A stretch of 10,993 nucleotides of DNA from an uncultured Chloroflexota bacterium (GTDB lineage: Bacteria; Chloroflexota; Limnocylindria; Limnocylindrales; Limnocylindraceae), in assembly GCA_903938075.1 (NCBI GenBank), contig CAJABS010000074.1, positions 1 to 10,993 of the forward strand, read 5' to 3'. Positions 1 through 5,958 of this stretch are shown here, one piece after another. The notes under the pieces were generated by a model. That model saw only the letters and a list, made by a program, of their open reading frames with translations, did not search any database and was not told the origin of the DNA. The translations under genes were made by a program, and so were the position numbers. Position 1 is the first letter of the stretch. Every line of letters begins with the position of its first letter.

Positions 1-504
1 CCCGCCAATGAATCGATGCGACGCATCCCACGCAGCTTCACTCTCAATGGTCCAAGGGAGCCGTACGCCGATGGTGTAGTTCTGGCGGATGTTTGGCATG
101 GCGTAGCCAAGGATGGCGAACAGTGCACCGGCAACGATTGGCGCCGCGCTGTCGAGGCGCGCCGCCTCGCCGAATCCGGAATTGATGATGGCTGACTGCG
201 TTACGGCTACAAGCAGCGAAAGGGCAACAACGACGAGCCCAAGGGCATCGGCGCTGCGCGCGATGTTGGCGCGCTTCGGGTCATATCGCACGGCGAGCCA
301 GAGCAGCCCACCGGTGAGCGCTGCGGTCACTGGAATAATCAGGAGCGCCTCTTTGCCTGCGAAGCCGTCGGCTACACCGTTGATGTTCCAGTGGATCGCC
401 AAGACGGCATCCGCTGGGAGCTGCATGAAGGCGGCCAGCGTAAAGAAGGCGGTTGCCGCCAAGGCGACCGTGCTGACCGCACGTGCGAGGGGATTGAGCT
501 CCAT
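1..504 (-). CDS. SdpI/DUF1648-family integral membrane protein (3' end cut by window edge)
   Basis: The reading frame starts at an ATG 6 bases after the pntB stop codon and stays open for 168 codons to the window edge, so the C-terminus is missing. Residues 37-48 (IHWNINGVADGF) match the DUF1648 signature, in which a HWN-x-NG-x-ADG motif follows the first membrane helix. Residues 134-155 carry a SdpI-type motif (YAMPNIRQNYTIGVRLPWT), followed by E-x-x-W and H-R-F. Hydrophobic segments lie near residues 10-30, 53-72, 87-107 and 121-137. SdpI of Bacillus subtilis gives immunity to the SdpC toxin and also signals. Most homologues in other bacteria have no known role, so I claim no immunity function. 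As the last gene visible in the malic enzyme/transhydrogenase operon it is probably co-transcribed and may be translationally coupled. A purine stretch (GAAGGGA) about 12 bases upstream could serve as its ribosome site. Confidence 0.8.
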   Translation of the reverse strand, partial: MELNPLARAVSTVALAATAFFTLAAFMQLPADAVLAIHWNINGVADGFAGKEALLIIPVTAALTGGLLWLAVRYDPKRANIARSADALGLVVVALSLLVAVTQSAIINSGFGEAARLDSAAPIVAGALFAILGYAMPNIRQNYTIGVRLPWTIESEAAWDASHRFIGG

Positions 505-510
505 TTGTGC

Positions 511-1932
511 CTAGAGTCCCTTCACTTCGGTGACGACCTGAGAGAGAACGCTCTTGGCATCGCCGAAGAGCATTGAGGTCTTGTCGAGGTAGAAGAGCTC
601 GTTCTCGATCCCGGCAAACCCGGTCGCCATGCCGCGCTTCACCACAATGACCTGCTCGGCATCCTGCACGTTCAGGATCGGCATGCCATAGATCGGCGAG
701 CCTGGGTCACTCTTCGCAGCAGGGTTGGTGACATCGTTTGCGCCGAGCACGAGGGCAACGTCGCAGGCGTGGAACTCTTCGTTGATCTCGTCAAGGTCAA
801 AGAGGTGGTCGTACGGCACGTTCGCTTCGGCGAGCAGCACGTTCATGTGGCCAGGCATTCGACCGGCCACTGGGTGAATGGCGAAGCGCACACGACCACC
901 GCGCTTCTCAATGAGCTCGGCAAGTTCGCGCACGGCGTGCTGCGCCTGCGCCACCGCCATGCCGTAGCCCGGCACGATGATGACGTTGCGCGCGTAGCCG
1001 ATGCGCATCGCGGCATCTTCTGCCGAGACGCTCCGCGTTGTAAGACCTTCAGCACTCTTCGCGGAAACGGCCGCCTTCTCACCACCGAACGCTCCGAAGA
1101 GCACGTTCGCGAAGGAGCGGTTCATCGCCTTCGACATGAGGATCGACAGGATGAATCCGCTGGCCCCGTCAAGTGCACCAGCGACGATGAGGATGTTGTT
1201 GCCGATCGCAAAGCCTGTCGCGCTTGCTGCTAGGCCCGCGTACGAGTTCAGGAGCGAGACCACGACGGGCATGTCGGCGCCGCCGATCGGCAAGACGAGC
1301 GTCACGCCAATGATCAGGGCGAGCACCGTCATGACGACGAACATGATCAAGCCAGAGTCGCCAGTCGAGCCGCCCGACTGCGTGAAGATGAGTGCGATAT
1401 ACAAGCCGACCGCACCGAAGAAGACAGCGGCGTTGATCAGCTTCTGCCCGGGGAAGGTGATCGGCTGACCAGAAATGAATCCCTGCAACTTGCCGAATGC
1501 CATGAATGATCCCGTGATGGTGAGGGCGCCGAAGAGCGTTTCGAAACCGATCGCGGTCATTTTGATCACGCCGGGGCCGCCCGCGTAGTCTCGGGTGTGT
1601 AAGAACTCGGCGATGCCGACGAGCGTTACCGCGAGAGCGCCGAACATGTGGCTGATGGCGATGCGCTGCGGCATGGCGGTCATCGGTACAAGGAGGCCCA
1701 TCGGCAAGCCGACAGCGGTACCAACAACAAGGCCGATGATGATGAACTCGTAGCTCACGATCTCGTGGTTCAGCAGGGTTCCAATGATGGCGAGCAGCAT
1801 GCCGAACGCAGCGAGCTGCATACCGCGGCGTGCGGTGTCAGGCTTCGTCAGGCCGCGAAGGCCGAGGATGAACGCCGCCGAAGCGCCGATGTAGGCGATC
1901 TGTACGAAGAGTGCGCCGATCTGCTGATCCAT
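511..1932 (-). CDS. pntB: NAD(P) transhydrogenase subunit beta
   Basis: This is the beta subunit of the proton-translocating transhydrogenase, which couples proton movement across the membrane to hydride transfer between NADH and NADP. Its 473 residues are close to the roughly 460 of the family. Residues 1-285 form the membrane domain dII with many hydrophobic helices. H95 (AISHMFG) sits where E. coli beta-His91 lies, and D220 (GGADMPVVVSLLNSY) matches beta-Asp213. Both positions are tied to proton transfer. Residues 308-473 form the NADP-binding domain dIII, with GYGMAVAQAQ (322-331), GANDVTNPA (397-405) and VKRGMATGFAG (431-441). The start codon overlaps the pntA2 stop by one base (TAATG), which indicates translational coupling. 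Nothing essential appears to be missing. Confidence 0.97.
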   Translation of the reverse strand: MDQQIGALFVQIAYIGASAAFILGLRGLTKPDTARRGMQLAAFGMLLAIIGTLLNHEIVSYEFIIIGLVVGTAVGLPMGLLVPMTAMPQRIAISHMFGALAVTLVGIAEFLHTRDYAGGPGVIKMTAIGFETLFGALTITGSFMAFGKLQGFISGQPITFPGQKLINAAVFFGAVGLYIALIFTQSGGSTGDSGLIMFVVMTVLALIIGVTLVLPIGGADMPVVVSLLNSYAGLAASATGFAIGNNILIVAGALDGASGFILSILMSKAMNRSFANVLFGAFGGEKAAVSAKSAEGLTTRSVSAEDAAMRIGYARNVIIVPGYGMAVAQAQHAVRELAELIEKRGGRVRFAIHPVAGRMPGHMNVLLAEANVPYDHLFDLDEINEEFHACDVALVLGANDVTNPAAKSDPGSPIYGMPILNVQDAEQVIVVKRGMATGFAGIENELFYLDKTSMLFGDAKSVLSQVVTEVKGL

Positions 1933-2315
1933 TACTTTGGCGCCTCGGTCTTCTTGAACATCTTCAACATGCGGTCGGTAATCACGAATCCACCCACCAC
2001 GTTGATCGTCGCGGCGGCCACCGCAACCATGCCCATGATGTTGATGAAGAGCGGCCGCTCAGCGCCGGCGATGACGATGCTCGCCACAAGGCTGATCGCA
2101 GAGATGGCATTTGTGGCCGCCATGAGTGGCGTGTGGAGGAGCGGCGGCACCTTGGTGATGATCTGGAAGCCGGTGAACGCGGCGAGGAGGAAGACGTAGA
2201 CCTCAACGATCTGCGCATCGACCAGCGTCGTTGACGCTGCGGCAGTTGGCGTGCCACCCGAAGTCACGGCAATCAACGCGGTAGCGGCGCCGAGTGCGGT
2301 CAGCAGCGCGGTCAT
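1932..2315 (-). CDS. pntA2: NAD(P) transhydrogenase subunit alpha-2 (membrane part)
   Basis: This 127-residue protein corresponds to the C-terminal membrane domain of E. coli PntA, encoded here as a separate gene as in Rhodospirillum rubrum and mycobacteria. There is a hydrophobic N-terminus, a helix around residues 38-55, and the conserved stretch around residues 60-70 (VPPLLHTPLMAATNA), matching the family's PALHTPLM-x-x-TNAISG. Two more membrane helices follow. Together with PntB it forms the proton channel dII. The ATG overlaps the pntA stop codon (ATGA, 4 bases), and GAAGG lies a few bases upstream, so the three pnt genes are probably translated as a coupled unit. The last residues are basic (FKKTEAPK). 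The symbol is also written pntAB or pntAb. Confidence 0.95.
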   Translation of the reverse strand: MTALLTALGAATALIAVTSGGTPTAAASTTLVDAQIVEVYVFLLAAFTGFQIITKVPPLLHTPLMAATNAISAISLVASIVIAGAERPLFINIMGMVAVAAATINVVGGFVITDRMLKMFKKTEAPK

Positions 2316-3424
2316 GATGCCTTCACCGGCACAGCGCCGTTATGCACCACAAGCATTGGCCCAGTGATCTCGTCGGCGGCGTTCACGGTGAGCGCACCGT
2401 TCTCGCCGCTCAGGTGGGTCAAGAGCGTGCGCACATTCGTAGAGAACATCTGACTGGCGTGGAGCGGAACTGATGCGGCGATGTTCGCGACGCCGATCAG
2501 CTGCACGCCGTGGCGCACCACCGTCTCGCCTGGCACGGAGCCCTCTACGTTGCCGCCCGATTCGGCGGCGAGGTCAAGCACAACAGATCCTGGTCGCATG
2601 GTGGCAAGCATCGCATCAGTCACAAGAATCGGTGCCTTGCGGCCAGGGATCAGTGCGGTCGTGAGCACCAGATCCTGGCTCTTGATGTGGTCGGCGATGA
2701 TCGCGGCGTTCTGGGCCGCCTCATCCTCGGTCTGTGCGCGGGCGTAGCCGCCCGTCCCCTCGGCCTTTGCTGCGGGCTCTACGAACTGTGCGCCGAGCGA
2801 GCGCACCTGCTCACCGGCGGCGGATCGCACGTCAAAGGCGCTGACGACCGCGCCGAGGCGGCGCGCCGTGGCAATGGCCTGGAGGCCAGCAACTCCAGCA
2901 CCAAGCACGAAGGTCTTGGCTGGGGCGATGCTTCCTGCTGCTGTGGTCAACATCGGTAGGAACTTGTCGAGCGCACTCGCGCCAACCAGCACCGCCTTAT
3001 AGCCGGCGACGCCGCTCTGTGAAGAGAGCACGTCCATAGACTGCGCGCGGCTGATGCGCGGCACCAGCTCAAGTGCGAGGGCGGTGAGGCCGCGCTCCTT
3101 CAGTGCTGGGAGAAGGTCGTCGTTGGAGCCAGGGGTCAAGAGGGCAACCAGGGTCGAGCCCTTCGGAAGGAGTGCCGCCTCGGCACTGCTCGGCTTGCGC
3201 ACCTTCACGACGATCTCGGGGTTGCCGCCACAAAGTGCGGCCGCATCAGCGGCGAGCGTTGCGCCCGCCTTCTCGTAGGCGGCGTCAAGGAACCCGGCGG
3301 CCTCGCCGGCGCCGCGCTGCACAACGATCTGGTGGCCAGCCGCCACGAGCTTGGTCACGGCATCGGGAACGAGGGCAACGCGTCGCTCGCCTGGAACGGT
3401 TTCGCGCAAGACGCCGATTCGCAT
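2312..3424 (-). CDS. pntA: NAD(P) transhydrogenase subunit alpha-1 (NAD-binding)
   Basis: This is the soluble NAD(H)-binding domain dI of the three-subunit transhydrogenase, 370 residues long, related to alanine dehydrogenase. The N-terminus MRIGVLRETVPGERRVAL is the family signature. The dI loop contacting dIII nucleotide shows R123, Q128, D131 and S134 (RISRAQSMDVLSSQ), aligning with Arg127, Gln132, Asp135 and Ser138 of R. rubrum. The Rossmann glycine motif GAGVAG is at 175-180, followed by FDVR, and the later IGVANIAASVP-x-HAS segment is present. I chose the start at 3424 because it places the family N-terminus first and has a perfect AAAGGAGG site 4 bases upstream. The frame is open further upstream to 3487, but that would run into the malic enzyme gene. 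The C-terminus lacks the membrane helices of E. coli PntA, which are supplied by the next gene. Confidence 0.96.
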   Translation of the reverse strand: MRIGVLRETVPGERRVALVPDAVTKLVAAGHQIVVQRGAGEAAGFLDAAYEKAGATLAADAAALCGGNPEIVVKVRKPSSAEAALLPKGSTLVALLTPGSNDDLLPALKERGLTALALELVPRISRAQSMDVLSSQSGVAGYKAVLVGASALDKFLPMLTTAAGSIAPAKTFVLGAGVAGLQAIATARRLGAVVSAFDVRSAAGEQVRSLGAQFVEPAAKAEGTGGYARAQTEDEAAQNAAIIADHIKSQDLVLTTALIPGRKAPILVTDAMLATMRPGSVVLDLAAESGGNVEGSVPGETVVRHGVQLIGVANIAASVPLHASQMFSTNVRTLLTHLSGENGALTVNAADEITGPMLVVHNGAVPVKAS

Positions 3425-3428
3425 GACT

Positions 3429-3436
3429 CCTCCTTT
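3429..3436 (-). promoter_or_regulatory. Strong ribosome binding site for pntA
   Basis: On the minus strand AAAGGAGG ends 4 bases before the ATG at 3424. It is the best match to the anti-Shine-Dalgarno sequence in the window and decides the pntA start. It lies in the 26-base gap after the malic enzyme stop, so pntA can be translated independently of the upstream gene while sharing its transcript. Confidence 0.85.
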
Positions 3437-3450
3437 CGCTCTTCGGTAGT

Positions 3451-5187
3451 TTAAGCGGGAACGTAGGTGCGGTAGTTCGGGCTCCACATGGCCCCATCAA
3501 CGAGATCAGTAGCACGCGCCCCATCGGCGGCCGAGGCCCACCCCGCCGCTGCGCCCGCCTCAATAACGGCAATGGCAATGGCGCGGCTAATGGAGCGCAG
3601 ATCGGCGAGCGGTGGGTAGAGCGCCCCACCTGCGGGGGCACTCTGCGCGGTCAACGCCGCAAGGGTCTTCGCCGCAACGATGAACGCCTCATCTGGAATG
3701 GACTTCAGCTTTCCAGCAATCGCCGCAAGGCCAACCCCCGGGAAGATGTAGACGTTGTTCGCCTGGCTGATGGTGCGCGAGGTCCCACCCACCATCACTG
3801 GATCGAATGGTGATCCCGTTGCCACAACAGCGCGACCGTCGCTCCAAGCGAAGATATCGCTCGGCGTCGCCTCAGCACACGAGGTGGGATTGGAGAGTGG
3901 CCAGATGAGCGGTGCCGCTGCGGCCGCTGCCATCGCGCGAATCGCCGACTCAGTGAATGCACCGGCCTGGCCACTCGTGCCGATCAGGATCGTTGGCTTG
4001 ACCTGATTGATGACATCCGTAAGCCCAGCGTTCAACAGTTCGCCTATGCCGAGTGCCGAAACTGCAGCTGCACTTAGTGCGAGCTCGCTCTTTCCATCAC
4101 CCAACTCAGCGCGCCCCTCATGCACGACGCCCTTTGAGTCGAGGGAGATGATCGCGGTATCGAGAGCTTCCCCCTGAAGTCCAGCGGCGGCCAGCGTGTG
4201 TCGCAAGAGTCGTGCAATGCCGAGCGTTGCAGCGCCAGCACCGTAGAAGAGAATTCGTTGATCTTCAATCTTGCCCGTACCTGACCCGCCACCCGCAACG
4301 ATCGCCGCAATGATGCCGGCGAGCGCAACTGCGCCCGTTCCTTGAATGTCGTCGTTGAACGAAGGGACGCTGTTGCGATAGCGCTCGAGGATGCGGATCG
4401 CGTTCTGCTGCTTGAAGTCTTCCCACTGAATGACGCAGCCAGGAAACGCAGCGTGCACGCCACGGACAAAGGTTTCCACAAATGCGTCGTACTCGGCGCC
4501 GCGTAGTCGTGGCGTTCGGCGTCCGAGGTAGTTTGGATCGGCGATCAGTTCACTGTTATCGGTGCCAACATCAAGTGAAACAGGAAGCGCCCACGATGGC
4601 TGAATCCCCGCAGCGGCGGTATAGAGCGAAAGTTTTCCAATAGGAATCCCCATGCCGCCAACGCCAAGATCGCCAAGGCCAAGAATGCGCTCGTTGTCAG
4701 TGACAACGATCAGGCGAATCTCAGCGCCACCCGATGCATTACGAAGAAGTTCGGGAATGCGTGGTGAGTCCTCTGGCGTGATCCACGCGCCACGCGCACG
4801 GCGCCAAATCTGGCTCCAGCGCTTGCACGCTTCACCGACGGTTGGTGTGTACACAATTGGTAGGAACTCTTCGACGTTCTCGACGATGAGACGATAGAAG
4901 AGCGTCTCGTTGCGATCTTGCAGCGCGGCGAGGCCGATGTAGCGCTCGAGCGGATCCTGCTTCCGGCGGATCTTGACCAGCTCGACGGCGACCTGCTCCT
5001 CAAGGGTCAGAATCGACGCGGGGAGAAGTCCGTCGAGGCCAAGGAGGCGGCGCTCCTCGCGGCTGAAGGCGGTGTCTTTATTCAGGGTGGGCCGGCTGAG
5101 CAGGGCCTTGCCGCGCTCCTTCACCGCGAGGGTGGCAGCGGGCGTTAGTTGGCCGTTCTTCACCTGGGGGGCGCTTGGCGTGCTCAT
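3451..5187 (-). CDS. Malic enzyme (oxaloacetate-decarboxylating malate dehydrogenase), long MaeA/eukaryotic-type
   Basis: It oxidatively decarboxylates malate to pyruvate and CO2, producing NADH or NADPH. The 578 residues match the long malic enzyme class (E. coli MaeA, animal ME1/ME2), not the shorter MaeB type. Catalytic landmarks are all present: Y113 (VYTPTVGEAC), R167 (TDNERILGLGDLGVGGMGIP), K185 (IGKL), metal ligands E256-D257 (IQWEDF) and D280 (FNDDIQGT), N433 (LSNPTSCAEA) and N478 (ANNVYIFPGVGLA). The NAD(P) motif is GAGAATLGIA at 316-325. It has Ala where many relatives have Glu (GAGEAA). Cofactor choice cannot be fixed from sequence alone. LDSKG at 349-353 resembles the segment after the second strand in NADP-linked animal enzymes, whereas MaeA itself is NAD-linked. 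The start at 5187 has only a 42-base gap to the divergent regulator gene and no visible Shine-Dalgarno, which suggests a leaderless or very short-leader mRNA. Confidence 0.95.
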   Translation of the reverse strand: MSTPSAPQVKNGQLTPAATLAVKERGKALLSRPTLNKDTAFSREERRLLGLDGLLPASILTLEEQVAVELVKIRRKQDPLERYIGLAALQDRNETLFYRLIVENVEEFLPIVYTPTVGEACKRWSQIWRRARGAWITPEDSPRIPELLRNASGGAEIRLIVVTDNERILGLGDLGVGGMGIPIGKLSLYTAAAGIQPSWALPVSLDVGTDNSELIADPNYLGRRTPRLRGAEYDAFVETFVRGVHAAFPGCVIQWEDFKQQNAIRILERYRNSVPSFNDDIQGTGAVALAGIIAAIVAGGGSGTGKIEDQRILFYGAGAATLGIARLLRHTLAAAGLQGEALDTAIISLDSKGVVHEGRAELGDGKSELALSAAAVSALGIGELLNAGLTDVINQVKPTILIGTSGQAGAFTESAIRAMAAAAAAPLIWPLSNPTSCAEATPSDIFAWSDGRAVVATGSPFDPVMVGGTSRTISQANNVYIFPGVGLAAIAGKLKSIPDEAFIVAAKTLAALTAQSAPAGGALYPPLADLRSISRAIAIAVIEAGAAAGWASAADGARATDLVDGAMWSPNYRTYVPA

Positions 5188-5229
5188 ACGAGGCGAAGGA
5201 TAGCCCCGTCAGGGGTGTAGCATCGGCGC
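5188..5229. promoter_or_regulatory. Divergent promoter region between malic enzyme and response regulator
   Basis: Only 42 bases separate two divergent start codons, so both promoters must sit here or reach into the coding regions. Minus strand: TATCCT (5202-5197) is -10-like and ends 9 bases before the malic enzyme ATG. Plus strand: TAGCAT (5218-5223) is -10-like and ends 6 bases before the regulator ATG. Either would start transcripts at or just before the start codon. I find no convincing -35 element at the usual spacing for either one. A short inverted repeat, CCCC-GTCA-GGGG (5204-5215), lies between the two -10-like boxes and could be a regulator site. The AGGGG also sits 14 bases before the regulator ATG, which is distant for a ribosome site. 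The elements are guesses; the shared region itself is certain. Confidence 0.45.
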
Positions 5230-5958
5230 ATGGCAGCCACGATCCTTGTTGTTGAAGACGATCCAGCCGTCGCGCTCGCCCTTGAGGTGGCGCTGAAGGG
5301 CGAGGGCTACCTGCCGCTCATGGCGGCGACCGGCGACAAGGGCCTTGAGATCGGCATGAAGCAGGCTCCCGACCTCCTGATCCTCGACGTACGCCTCCCC
5401 GGGATCGATGGCTTCGAACTCCTCCGCCGCCTGCGTGCTGGGGGCTCCAAGGCCCCCGTCATCATCCTCACCGCCCGCGACGAGGAGGTCGACACCATCC
5501 TCGGCCTCGAGTTGGGTGCCGACGACTACATGACGAAACCCTTCCGTGTTCGCGAGCTGCTCACTCGGGTGAAGTCGCAGCTGCGCCGCGCCTACGGCGA
5601 CCTCGCCGACGCGATGGGCGGACGCGTCATTCGCGCGGAAGATCTCGTCATTGACCTTGAACGCCGCAAGGTCACCCGCGGTGGGGCTCGCATCGCTCTC
5701 ACTCCAACAGAGTTTGAAATCTTGCGCATCCTCGCCGAGAAGCCGGGACGTGTCTTCGCGCGGCGCGATCTTCTTGAGCGTGTACGCGATTACGACGCAG
5801 CAATTGCGGGTGATGAGAAGACGATCAATGTGCACGTGAGTCATTTGCGCGACAAGGTTGAGCCAGATCCAAACAAGCCACGCTTCGTGTTGACCGTTCG
5901 GGGTGTGGGGTACAGCTTCTCTGACCGCAGTGACCGTGGTGAACGGAGCGGCGCCTGA
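5230..5958 (+). CDS. OmpR/PhoB-family response regulator (MprA-like)
   Basis: This is a cytoplasmic two-component response regulator of 242 residues, the usual length for the family. The receiver domain spans residues 4-116, with acidic pocket E9-D10-D11, phosphoacceptor D53 (LILDVRLPGIDG), T81 (IILTAR) and K103 (TKPF). The winged-helix DNA-binding domain covers about 133-235, with LTPTEFEILRILAEKPGRVFAR, the recognition helix region TINVHVSHLRDKVE and the terminal hairpin TVRGVGYSF. It is first in an operon with a histidine kinase and an HtrA protease, the order of mycobacterial mprA-mprB-pepD, so control of envelope stress genes is a reasonable inference. Orthology to MprA is not shown. The stop TGA overlaps the proposed CTG start of the kinase. 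The first 400 bases are visibly more GC-rich than the kinase's sensor region. Confidence 0.96.
   Translation: MAATILVVEDDPAVALALEVALKGEGYLPLMAATGDKGLEIGMKQAPDLLILDVRLPGIDGFELLRRLRAGGSKAPVIILTARDEEVDTILGLELGADDYMTKPFRVRELLTRVKSQLRRAYGDLADAMGGRVIRAEDLVIDLERRKVTRGGARIALTPTEFEILRILAEKPGRVFARRDLLERVRDYDAAIAGDEKTINVHVSHLRDKVEPDPNKPRFVLTVRGVGYSFSDRSDRGERSGA
5945..5948 (+). promoter_or_regulatory. Candidate ribosome binding site for a CTG start of the kinase
   Basis: GGAG, inside the end of the response regulator gene, lies 6 bases before CTG at 5955. That spacing fits initiation at the CTG. No comparable purine motif precedes the GTG at 6036. The motif is short, so chance occurrence is possible. 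Confidence 0.4.

Noticed and set aside
113..514. Plus-strand frame of 133 codons near the left edge
   Set aside because: The minus strand in the same place encodes clear DUF1648 and SdpI motifs starting right after pntB, so the plus frame is a shadow.
3425..3487. Longer pntA reading frame starting at 3487
   Set aside because: It would overlap the malic enzyme gene and add 21 residues not found in the family, while the ATG at 3424 has a perfect ribosome site.
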